From DAOUFU01 sp034429275 (GTDB taxonomy: Bacteria > Chloroflexota > Anaerolineae > Aggregatilineales > Aggregatilineaceae): DNA of 28,646 nucleotides. Both the position numbers and the translations under genes were made by a program. The stretch lies in NCBI GenBank assembly GCA_034429275.1, contig DAOUFU010000295.1, forward strand, positions 1-28,646, read 5' to 3'. Below are positions 1 to 6,742 of this stretch, in pieces (position 1 is the stretch's first letter; every line of letters starts with the position of its first letter). Below the pieces are notes generated by a model. That model was not told where the DNA came from and did no database searches. It saw only the letters and a program-made list of their open reading frames with translations.

Positions 1-23
1 CAGCGTGCAGCTTTAGAAACGAG

Positions 24-49
24 GGGGCGGGTTCCACAAAACCCGCCCC
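24..49 (-). terminator. Intrinsic terminator after the GH3 gene
   Basis: A perfect 10-bp inverted repeat (24-33 with 40-49, arms GGGGCGGGTT/AACCCGCCCC, 6-nt loop) lies 40 bp beyond the GH3 stop codon. Read on the minus strand it is followed by a modest T-rich stretch (CTCGTTTCT), so it should act as a Rho-independent terminator for the GH3 transcript. The T tract is imperfect, so efficiency is uncertain. Confidence 0.7.
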
Positions 50-88
50 TTACCCGCTCACCCCACCGTCGCTGCCGGCGGCCCCCCC

Positions 89-2293
89 CTAACCGCCGAC
101 TGCCACCGTCTGTCCTTTCACGGTCACCGTGCCAGTGAGCACCTGGGTCGTGTGTGCATCCACACCGCCGCCTGCGCCCGGCTGCTGCCCACCAATGGCG
201 ATCTCCAGCGTGCCCGGCTCGACCACAAACCGGTGATCGTCGGTGAACACGGCCCTCTGCTCCGGCGTGATGGTGAATTCGACATGCTGCTGCCCGCCGG
301 GATGCAGCCGCAGCCGCGCGAACCCGACCAACTGGCGGATCGGGACGGGCACCGAGGCGTTTCGATGACTCAGGTAGACCTGCACCACCTCATCGCCGGA
401 ACACTGGCCCGCATTTCGCACCGCGACGCCGACCGTCACCGGCTCACCCGCCGTCACCTCGGCGGGAAGCTCCAGGTCGCTGTAGGTGAACCGGGTGTAG
501 CTCAGCCCATAGCCAAAGGCGTAAAGCGGCTGCCCGGTGAAATAGCGGTAGGTGCGGCCCAGGCTGCCCGGCTTAGGGGCCATATCATAATCGTCGAACG
601 GCGGCAGGTCGTTCACCGTGCGGTAAATGGTGATCGGCAGACGCCCGCCGGGGTTGATGTCGCCGAACAGGGCCTCAGCCAGCGCGGTGCCGCCTGCCTG
701 GCCGGGATACCATGCCTCGATGATGGCAGCGACATGATCGTGTGCCCACGTCGCCGCGACGGCGCTGCCGTTCATCAGCACCAACACAACCGGCGTGCCA
801 GTCGCGTGAACGGCTTCCAGCAGCTCTTCCTGGACTTTGGGCAGCCCCAGGTCGGGCCGGTCCCCCTGGCTGGCCTTCCCCGCTCCGACTCCCTCACGCT
901 GACCTTCTTCGCCTTCAAGCGCCTGCGAGAGGCCCATGACCACCACGGCCACGTCTGCCCGCCGGGCGATGTCCACCGCCGCCGCAAAGTGATCGGACGG
1001 CCTGGTCCACCCTTCGGGCAGCGGAGGTTCGACTACATCGCAGCCTTTGACATAGAGCACATCCGCCGAGCCGCCCAGCCGCGCGCGGATGCCGGCCAGC
1101 GGCGTCACTGGCACCGCCGCGATCCCGTTGTAGTTGCCGTGCAGCACCTCGACCGAATCGGCGTTCGGGCCGATCACCGCGATGGTCTTGATCGCTGCGG
1201 GATCGATCGGCAGCAGGCCATCGTTCTTGAGCAGCACCAGCGACTCGCGGGCCACGCGCAGTGCCAGCTCGCGGTGAGCCGGGGAATCGTTGACCTCGTA
1301 AGGAATCTGCGCGTAGGGCACCTGCTCCGGCGGATCGAACATGCCGAGCATGAAGCGCGCCATGAACAGCCGCTTCACGCTGCGGTCGATGGTGGCCTCG
1401 TCAACCAACCCCTGGTCAACTGCCTTCACCAGCCATTCGTACACCTGCCCGCAGGCCAGGTCACAGCCCGCCTTGACAGCTAGCGCGGCGGCTTCTTCGG
1501 GCGTTTCCACGATGCGGTGATTCTTGTAGATGTCCTCAATCGCCCAGCAGTCGGAAACAACGTACCCCTCGAAGCCCCATTCCTGGCGCAGGATGTCTTC
1601 CAGCAGCAGGGTGCTGGCGCTGCACGCCTGGCCGCGGAAGCGCTGGTATGCACTCATGATCGAGTAGGCGCGGCCTTCCCGGATGGCTGCTTTGAATTGT
1701 GGCAGATAGGTCTGGCGCAGATCGCGCTCGCTCACGTCCACGTCGAAATGATGGCGGCTGTGTTCCGGGCCGCTGTGTACGGCGTAATGTTTTGGAGTCG
1801 CCACTGTTTTGAGATACTTTGGGTCGTCGCCTTGCAGCCCCTTGATGAAGGCCACGCCGAGCCGGGCGGTCAGGTAGGGGCATTCGCCGTAGGTTTCCTG
1901 CCCGCGCCCCCAGCGCGGATCGCGGAAGATGTTGATATTCGGCGTCCAGAAGGTCAGCCCGTAGTACTGGCCATGATTGCCCTCGCGCAGGGCCTGGTGA
2001 TGCTTGGCGCGCCCCTCGTCGGAGATGGCGACAGCGACGGTGTGGATCAGGTCGGCGTTCCAGGTCGCCGCCATGCCGATCGCCTGGGGGAAGACGGTGG
2101 CAATCCCGGCACGACCCACCCCGTGCAAGCATTCGTTCCACCAGTTATAGGCCGGGATGCCAAGCCGCTCAATCGCCGCAGAGCCATGAACCATCTGCGA
2201 GACTTTTTCTTCCAGCGTCATCCGGCTGACCAGGTCATCCACGCGCTGCGAAAAAGGGAGCTGCGGGTTTTGGTACGGGAGCAGGTCGGGCAT
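89..2293 (-). CDS. Glycoside hydrolase family 3 beta-xylosidase/beta-glucosidase, cytoplasmic
   Basis: The 734-aa product has the full three-domain GH3 architecture. An N-terminal TIM-barrel-like domain (about 1-330) carries the nucleophile Asp248 in VVSDCW. The alpha/beta sandwich domain (about 350-600) carries the acid/base loop LEGEEG and DLGLP. A C-terminal fibronectin-III-like domain (about 625-720) completes it. The N-terminal motif WWNECLHGVGRAG is typical of the xylan beta-xylosidase branch, so release of xylose or a related sugar from short oligosaccharides is the best guess; beta-glucosidase or arabinosidase activity cannot be excluded. There is no signal peptide, so it probably acts on imported oligosaccharides. 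The ATG follows an AAGGAG Shine-Dalgarno. It is divergent from the Fur-like gene, and its promoter is overlapped by LacI-type palindromes, suggesting sugar induction. The loop after EGEEGQ holds a Gly/Ala-rich insertion of about 12 residues. Confidence 0.93.
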   Translation of the reverse strand: MPDLLPYQNPQLPFSQRVDDLVSRMTLEEKVSQMVHGSAAIERLGIPAYNWWNECLHGVGRAGIATVFPQAIGMAATWNADLIHTVAVAISDEGRAKHHQALREGNHGQYYGLTFWTPNINIFRDPRWGRGQETYGECPYLTARLGVAFIKGLQGDDPKYLKTVATPKHYAVHSGPEHSRHHFDVDVSERDLRQTYLPQFKAAIREGRAYSIMSAYQRFRGQACSASTLLLEDILRQEWGFEGYVVSDCWAIEDIYKNHRIVETPEEAAALAVKAGCDLACGQVYEWLVKAVDQGLVDEATIDRSVKRLFMARFMLGMFDPPEQVPYAQIPYEVNDSPAHRELALRVARESLVLLKNDGLLPIDPAAIKTIAVIGPNADSVEVLHGNYNGIAAVPVTPLAGIRARLGGSADVLYVKGCDVVEPPLPEGWTRPSDHFAAAVDIARRADVAVVVMGLSQALEGEEGQREGVGAGKASQGDRPDLGLPKVQEELLEAVHATGTPVVLVLMNGSAVAATWAHDHVAAIIEAWYPGQAGGTALAEALFGDINPGGRLPITIYRTVNDLPPFDDYDMAPKPGSLGRTYRYFTGQPLYAFGYGLSYTRFTYSDLELPAEVTAGEPVTVGVAVRNAGQCSGDEVVQVYLSHRNASVPVPIRQLVGFARLRLHPGGQQHVEFTITPEQRAVFTDDHRFVVEPGTLEIAIGGQQPGAGGGVDAHTTQVLTGTVTVKGQTVAVGG

Positions 2294-2369
2294 AGCGAAA
2301 ACTCCTTCTTAATTCGAGGCCCCAGAGCGCGCGAGAGCGTGGGCAAGAACAACTGAGCGCGCAGATTGC

Positions 2370-2381
2370 GAGAACGTTTTC
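2370..2381. promoter_or_regulatory. LacI-family-type operator, downstream site
   Basis: GAGAACGTTTTC is a near-perfect palindrome centred on AACGTT (5 of 6 base pairs), with the central CG step typical of LacI/GalR-family operators. It lies in the GH3 5' leader, about 77 bp upstream of the start codon and downstream of the predicted transcription start, where a bound repressor could block elongation or loop to the upstream site. No lacI gene is present in this window. Confidence 0.45.
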
Positions 2382-2410
2382 ACGGCGGCAGGCGTTCGGG
2401 GCAGATAAAA

Positions 2411-2450
2411 AAGCCTAGTTTGCACGCCAAAAGCATAGTTTTCATGCAAA
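2411..2450. repeat. Tandem 20-bp direct repeat in the GH3 promoter
   Basis: Two adjacent 20-bp units (2411-2430 and 2431-2450) match at 16 of 20 positions. Both begin AAGC, then TAGTTT, CA and GC. The period is close to two helical turns, so both copies would present the same face to a protein. The second unit contains the predicted -10 box and runs into the upstream palindrome. A regulator-binding repeat is the likely meaning. Confidence 0.6.
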
Positions 2451-2459
2451 CGTTGTCAA
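2432..2459 (-). promoter_or_regulatory. Sigma-70-type promoter of the GH3 gene
   Basis: On the minus strand a perfect -35 TTGACA (2454-2459) is separated by 16 bp from TATGCT (2432-2437), which matches the -10 consensus at the conserved TAT and final T. Transcription would start near 2425, giving a leader of about 130 nt. The -35 box is overlapped by the palindrome at 2445-2458. Confidence 0.6.
2445..2458. promoter_or_regulatory. LacI-family-type operator overlapping the GH3 -35 box
   Basis: TGCAAACGTTGTCA is a 14-bp palindrome (5 of 7 pairs) centred on AACGTT. It covers the -35 hexamer and spacer of the GH3 promoter, the classic position for steric repression. It resembles the TGCAAACGTTTGCA class of LacI/GalR operators. 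The similar site at 2370-2381 lies about 75 bp away, roughly seven helical turns. Confidence 0.55.
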
Positions 2460-2694
2460 TCTGATCCCAGCATATTATGTTTTGAGTCGCCCGTCAAGTC
2501 ATTGTTTCGCCGCATGCTCAAGCGTGCAGCCATGCGCAAACCTGAAAGCGCACTGAAGGCGCTGGCAGAGTTGGTCGGTGGCGAGCCACCCCCTCAAACG
2601 CCATCAGCCCCCTTTGGGGAGCCTACACGGGCCGTCGGTGGCCCGTTGGTTCAGCCGAATGCATGAGCATCTGCAAATGCTTGCCTGTCCCGGT

Positions 2695-2724
2695 TTGTGA
2701 CCGCCGGGCGCGCTGTGCCATAAT
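2695..2724 (+). promoter_or_regulatory. Probable promoter of the Fur-like regulator
   Basis: A -35 TTGTGA (2695-2700, 4 of 6) and a -10 CATAAT (2719-2724, 5 of 6) are spaced by 18 bp and sit about 50 bp before the ATG at 2772. Confidence 0.45.
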
Positions 2725-2771
2725 CTGGGCAGTATTGGAACTGCCGACAGCCCGGCCCGGATACCTTCAGC

Positions 2772-3284
2772 ATGACCGATCTCTCGCTCCCCATGTATTC
2801 CCCAGACGAAGCGCATCTCCCGCTGGATGAGGCGTTGATCGCCCGCTTTCGCGCCTCTGGCTACCGGCTGACCCCGCAGCGCCTGACCCTGCTGGAATTG
2901 ATGCACGACCAGGGCGGCTTCATGGATGCCGACGAACTGCACCGGCTGGCCACTCTGCGCGGCGCAGACCTCAGCCTGGCGACCATCTATCGCACGCTGG
3001 CGTTGTTCAAGGCGCTCAAGCTGGTCGAGGGTCGGATCGTGGGGCCAGAGCAGGACCGTGAGGAATATCGGCTGCGCACCTCGCAGGCGCGCTATACGCT
3101 GACCTGCAAGCGCTGCGGCGCGATTGTGGCGGTCGAATCCGACATCGTGGATGCCTTCCGCCAGGAAGTCACCGAGCGGCTGGGCGTCACGGTGGTGACG
3201 GCGCATTCGTGCTTCATCGGCTACTGCGCCGACTGCACCGCCGCGCTCGCCGCCGAAGCCGAAGACCCCGCTTCTCCAGGTTGA
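2772..3284 (+). CDS. Fur-family transcriptional regulator lacking the canonical sensory histidines
   Basis: The 170-aa product has the Fur/Zur/PerR layout. A winged helix (about 20-90) contains YRLTPQR and the recognition-helix motif LSLATIYRTL. A dimerisation domain has the structural zinc pairs Cys112/Cys115 (CKRC) and Cys152/Cys155 (CADC). The histidine cluster that normally precedes the first CxxC (HHxH in Fur) is absent here; the sequence is SQARYTLTC. Only His145, next to Cys147, survives nearby. The structural zinc site is therefore kept while the classical metal-sensing ligands are lost, and the effector cannot be predicted. It lies 71 bp upstream of the GH88 ATG on the same strand and diverges from GH3. 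A second Met at codon 8 is an alternative start. Family assignment is firm; ligand and targets are unknown. Confidence 0.88.
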   Translation: MTDLSLPMYSPDEAHLPLDEALIARFRASGYRLTPQRLTLLELMHDQGGFMDADELHRLATLRGADLSLATIYRTLALFKALKLVEGRIVGPEQDREEYRLRTSQARYTLTCKRCGAIVAVESDIVDAFRQEVTERLGVTVVTAHSCFIGYCADCTAALAAEAEDPASPG

Positions 3285-3355
3285 ACTTCGCCACCAGACG
3301 CGCTAGCATAGGGGCACATCCGCGCCGCCCTGACCCACAAGGACCGCTCGCCGCC

Positions 3356-4459
3356 ATGCCCGACGATCTGCTCGCCACCTGTCACCGCGCCTTCGCCTTT
3401 GCCGAAAACCAGCTCCGCCGCCTGATCACCGCCGCGCCCGACAGCTTCCCAATGTATACCGTGCAGGGCCGCTGGCAGCACGGCGGCGAAACCTGGACCA
3501 ACTGGTGCGAAGGTTTCCTGGGCGGGCAGTTGTGGCTGATTTACGCGCACAATGGCGACCCCTGGTGGCGCGCCCAGGCCGAACACTACTCGCGGCTGAT
3601 CGAACATCGCAAGACCGACCGCGAAGTGCACGATCTCGGCTTCCTGTTCTGGTCCACCTGGAAGCGCTGGTACGACCTGACCGGCGACCCGGCCATCAAT
3701 GCGGTGGTGATCCAGGCGGGGCAGACTCTGGCGCTGCGTTTCCAGGAACGCGGCCAATACCTGCGCTCTTTTGTCGCGCCGGAGAGCCTGTTCATCGACA
3801 TCATGATGAACGTGGGCATCATCTTTTACGCCGCCCAACAGACCGCCGATCCCGACCTGCTGCGCCGCGCCCTTCAGCACAGCCTGACCACCCGGCGGTA
3901 CCTGGTGCGCGGCGACGGCAGCACCGCCCACGAAGGAATCTTTGACCTGGCGACCGGCGAATTCTTGCGCCAGAGCACGCACCAGGGCTGGCGTGCGGAT
4001 TCGTCGTGGGCGCGCGGGCAAGCCTGGGCGCTCTACGGCTTCGGCACGGTCTACGCCTTCACGCGTGACCCGCGCTTTTTGCAGACCGCCGAAGCCTGCG
4101 CGCAGTATTACATCGAGCACACGCCCGATCACGGCGTGCCGCCCAATGACTGGTGCGAGCCGAATCCACCCCGCCCCTACGAAAGCTCCGCCGCCGCCAT
4201 CGCCGCCAGCGGCCTGTTCCAACTGGCCGAGCTGACCGCCGACCCGATCCGCGCGCGCTTCTACCGCGACGCCGCCCTGCGCGCCGTGCGCACGCTCACC
4301 ACGCCGCAATTCCTCGCCATCGAGACGCCGGGCTGGGAAGGGCTGCTGCTGCACGGCTCTTACCACGAGCGTAAGGGGCTGGGCGTGGACGAGAGCGTGA
4401 TGTGGGGCGATTATTTCCTGCTCGAAGCGATCAGCAAGGCGATCCAGGTGCTCTCATGA
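3356..4459 (+). CDS. GH88 unsaturated glucuronyl hydrolase
   Basis: The 367-aa product is a complete (alpha/alpha)6-barrel GH88 enzyme. These enzymes hydrate the enol-ether double bond of delta-4,5-unsaturated uronic acid at the non-reducing end of lyase-generated oligosaccharides, releasing the unsaturated uronate. The two key aspartates are Asp93 (in VHDLGF) and Asp148 (in FIDIMMN), close to Asp88 and Asp149 of characterised enzymes. TNWCEGFLGGQ, RGQAWALYGF and ESSAAAIAASGL are further family motifs. No signal peptide is seen, so it is cytoplasmic. The ATG at 3356 is chosen because the homology begins there and an AAGGA lies upstream; the open frame extends back over the Fur-like gene. Its stop overlaps the next gene's start in ATGA, so translation is probably coupled. 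The substrate (glycosaminoglycan, ulvan, xanthan, pectin-like) cannot be told from sequence. Confidence 0.92.
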   Translation: MPDDLLATCHRAFAFAENQLRRLITAAPDSFPMYTVQGRWQHGGETWTNWCEGFLGGQLWLIYAHNGDPWWRAQAEHYSRLIEHRKTDREVHDLGFLFWSTWKRWYDLTGDPAINAVVIQAGQTLALRFQERGQYLRSFVAPESLFIDIMMNVGIIFYAAQQTADPDLLRRALQHSLTTRRYLVRGDGSTAHEGIFDLATGEFLRQSTHQGWRADSSWARGQAWALYGFGTVYAFTRDPRFLQTAEACAQYYIEHTPDHGVPPNDWCEPNPPRPYESSAAAIAASGLFQLAELTADPIRARFYRDAALRAVRTLTTPQFLAIETPGWEGLLLHGSYHERKGLGVDESVMWGDYFLLEAISKAIQVLS

Positions 4460-5274
4460 CCGGGACGAGCGGCTCAGCAGAGACACGCGCGCCACAGCGC
4501 GCCGCCCTGGTGACCGGAGCCAGCCGGGGCATTGGGCGGGCCATCGCGCTGGCCCTGGGTGCGCGCGGCTGGGCGGTGATCGTCAACTACCGGGGCAGCG
4601 CCGAGGCTGCCGCCGAGGTCACCGCCGCAATCGAGTCTTCCGGCGGGCGAGCCTGCGCCGTCCAGGCCGACATCAGCCGCGCCGACGACCGTGAGCGGGT
4701 GGTCCTGGCCGCGTTGGAAGCGTATGGTCGGATCGATCTGCTGGTCAACAACGCGGGCATGGCCCCGCGCCAGCGCGTCGATCTGTTGGACCTGGGCGAA
4801 GACAGCTACGACGAGATCATGGCCGTGAACCTGAAGGGGCCGTTTTTCCTGACTCAGCGCGTCGCCCACCAGATGATCGCCCAGGTGCAGGCCGCTTCAG
4901 CCGGTGATGCCCCCACCCCGCCGCGCATCATCACCATCGGCTCGATCAGCGCCTATACCAGCAGCACCAACCGCGCCGAATACTGCCTCTCGAAAGCCGG
5001 GATCGGCATGATGACGCGCCTGTTCGCCGACCGGCTGGCTGAGTTCGGCATCTGCGTGTATGAGGTGCGGCCCGGCATCATCGCCACCGATATGACCAGC
5101 GCGGTCACTGAAAAATATGACCGCCTGATCGCCGACGGCCTGACGCCCATCCGGCGCTGGGGCCAGCCCGACGACGTAGCGCGCGCGGTGGTCGCGCTGG
5201 CGGAAGGTGCGCTGCCCTTCTCGACTGGCGAAGTGATCAACGTGGACGGGGGCTTTCATCTGCGCCGCTTGTGA
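4456..5274 (+). CDS. Short-chain dehydrogenase/reductase (classical SDR)
   Basis: The 272-aa product is a classical Rossmann-fold SDR. The cofactor motif TGASRGIG lies near the N-terminus, followed by NNAG. The catalytic triad is Ser163 (GSISAY), Tyr176 and Lys180 (YCLSK). The tail GEVINVDGGF is typical of FabG/KduD-like enzymes. An Asn-Tyr-Arg after the second strand favours NADP(H). The start ATG overlaps the GH88 stop (ATGA), which rejects the longer open frame that begins inside GH88. It lies in a four-gene cassette with GH88, an OYE-like protein and a Gfo/Idh dehydrogenase, so a sugar-acid substrate derived from unsaturated uronate is the natural inference. The exact oxidation or reduction is not determined. 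Confidence 0.88.
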   Translation: MTGTSGSAETRAPQRAALVTGASRGIGRAIALALGARGWAVIVNYRGSAEAAAEVTAAIESSGGRACAVQADISRADDRERVVLAALEAYGRIDLLVNNAGMAPRQRVDLLDLGEDSYDEIMAVNLKGPFFLTQRVAHQMIAQVQAASAGDAPTPPRIITIGSISAYTSSTNRAEYCLSKAGIGMMTRLFADRLAEFGICVYEVRPGIIATDMTSAVTEKYDRLIADGLTPIRRWGQPDDVARAVVALAEGALPFSTGEVINVDGGFHLRRL

Positions 5275-5303
5275 TTCTGATGACCACAAGGATTTGACCG
5301 CTC

Positions 5304-6737
5304 ATGCCATCCTACAAACGCATCGCCCAATTGAAGACGCCCGCCCAGTTCCGCGCTTACCTCGCCGCACAGAATATCGACCTGCCGTTTGACGAGACGC
5401 TGCAATCCGGGCCGGATTCGCCGCTCGCGCAGCCGCTGACCGTCGAAGGCGTCACGCTGGGCAACCGCTGGTGTGTGCTGCCGATGGAAGGCTGGGACGG
5501 CACCCGCGACGGCCTGCCCACCGACCTGACGACGCGGCGCTGGCAGCGCTTCGGCCAGAGCGGAGCCAAGCTGATCTGGGGCGGCGAGGCGGTCGCCGTG
5601 CGGCACGATGGCCGCGCCAACCCGCACCAGTTGATGATCGACGAGAGCACGGTGGGCGCGCTCGCGGACCTGCGCGAGGGATTGGTCGCCGCGCACGCCG
5701 AACGTTATGGCCGGACCGATGACCTGCTGATCGGCCTGCAACTGACGCATTCGGGCCGCTTCTCGCGCCCGGATGACCGGCTCGCCCCACGCATCGCCTA
5801 CCATCACCCGCTGTTGGACCGCAAATTCGGCATCAGCGGCGATGCCGCCCTGCTCAGCGATGACGACCTGGACCGGCTGGTGGAGGATTTTGTGCGCGCA
5901 GCGGTGCTGGCTCAGCGCGCCGGGTTCGCCTTCGTGGACCTCAAGCACTGTCACGGCTACCTGGGCCACGAACTGCTGAGCGCGGTGGATCGGCCCGGCA
6001 AATATGGCGGCTCGTTCGAGAACCGCACGCGCTGGCTGCGCGAGATGGTGGCGGGCATCCGCGCGGAAGCGCCGGGCCTGGGCATCGGCGTGCGGGTGAG
6101 CGCGTTCGATTTTATCCCCTTCGCCCCCGGCGAGGACCGTACCGGCAGGCCGGAAGCCTACCCCGGCAGCTACCGCTATGCATTTGGCGGCGACTCGACC
6201 GGCACCGGCCTCGACCTGGCCGAGCCGTGCCGCTTGCTCGACCTGCTGGCGGAGCTGAACATCCGGCTGGTGTGCATCACCGGCGGCAGCCCCTACTACG
6301 TGCCGCACATCCAGCGCCCGGCGATGTTCCCGCCTTCTGATGGCTACCAGCCGCCCGAAGATCCGCTGGCCGGGGTCGCACGGCAGATTCAGGTCACCGC
6401 GCAGCTCAAGCAGCACCGGTCCGACCTGGTGCTGGTCGGCTCCGGCTATTCCTATTTGCAGGAATGGCTGCCCCATGTCGCCCAGCACGTCGTGCGCGTG
6501 GGCATGGCCGAGTGTGTGGGCATCGGGCGGGTGGTGCTCTCATACCCGGAACTGCCCGCCGATGTGCTGGCCGGTCGCCCGCTGGATCGTAAGCGGCTGT
6601 GCCGCACCTTCAGCGATTGCACCACTGCGCCGCGCAACGGGTTGGTCTCCGGCTGCTATCCGCTCGACGAGTTTTACAAGATGCATGATGATTTTGCCCG
6701 GCTGCAAGCCGCCAAAAATGCCCAGAAAAGCGAGTAA
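5304..6737 (+). CDS. Old Yellow Enzyme-like NADH:flavin oxidoreductase with degenerate Cys tail
   Basis: The 477-aa product is an FMN-binding TIM barrel of the OYE/2,4-dienoyl-CoA reductase family. Recognisable motifs are LQLTHSGRFSRP, LKHCHGYLGHELLS (active-site histidines), RPGKYGGSFENR and a phosphate-binding VGMAECVGIGR. It is longer than a minimal OYE (about 360 aa) but lacks the C-terminal FAD/NAD domains of FadH. Near the end, CRTFSDC plus a third Cys 12 residues later (SGCYPLD) aligns with the [4Fe-4S] loop of FadH-type enzymes. Only three of four cysteines are present and the first is shifted, so a normal cluster is doubtful. Spacing is 29 bp after the SDR and 5 bp before the Gfo/Idh gene, with AAGGA before the ATG. 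OYE enzymes reduce activated C=C bonds, which fits an unsaturated uronate product, but the substrate is inference. Confidence 0.87.
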   Translation: MPSYKRIAQLKTPAQFRAYLAAQNIDLPFDETLQSGPDSPLAQPLTVEGVTLGNRWCVLPMEGWDGTRDGLPTDLTTRRWQRFGQSGAKLIWGGEAVAVRHDGRANPHQLMIDESTVGALADLREGLVAAHAERYGRTDDLLIGLQLTHSGRFSRPDDRLAPRIAYHHPLLDRKFGISGDAALLSDDDLDRLVEDFVRAAVLAQRAGFAFVDLKHCHGYLGHELLSAVDRPGKYGGSFENRTRWLREMVAGIRAEAPGLGIGVRVSAFDFIPFAPGEDRTGRPEAYPGSYRYAFGGDSTGTGLDLAEPCRLLDLLAELNIRLVCITGGSPYYVPHIQRPAMFPPSDGYQPPEDPLAGVARQIQVTAQLKQHRSDLVLVGSGYSYLQEWLPHVAQHVVRVGMAECVGIGRVVLSYPELPADVLAGRPLDRKRLCRTFSDCTTAPRNGLVSGCYPLDEFYKMHDDFARLQAAKNAQKSE

Positions 6738-6742
6738 ACGGT

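Larger units (their letters stand above)
2294..2771. other. Divergent intergenic region between GH3 and the Fur-like gene
   Basis: This 478-bp gap holds the GH3 promoter, two LacI-type palindromes and a tandem repeat in its left half. The right half has a short CCCC-TTT-GGGG inverted repeat (about 2610-2619), a perfect 7-bp hairpin at 2627-2646 (ACGGGCC/GGCCCGT) and the Fur-side promoter near 2695-2724. A 50-codon open frame at 2514-2666 has no ribosome binding site and unusual codon use, so it is not called. Nothing else is evident. Confidence 0.6.

Noticed and set aside
152..1483. A 443-codon plus-strand frame opposite the GH3 gene
   Set aside because: It is antisense to a full-length, motif-complete GH3. 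The protein is His/Arg/Gln-rich low-complexity sequence typical of GC-rich shadow frames.
2514..2666. A 50-codon frame between GH3 and the Fur-like gene, vaguely like a LacI C-terminus (ALAELVGGEPPP)
   Set aside because: There is no ribosome binding site, third-position GC is low relative to neighbours, the frame overlaps inverted repeats and the resemblance is too short. A decayed regulator cannot be shown.
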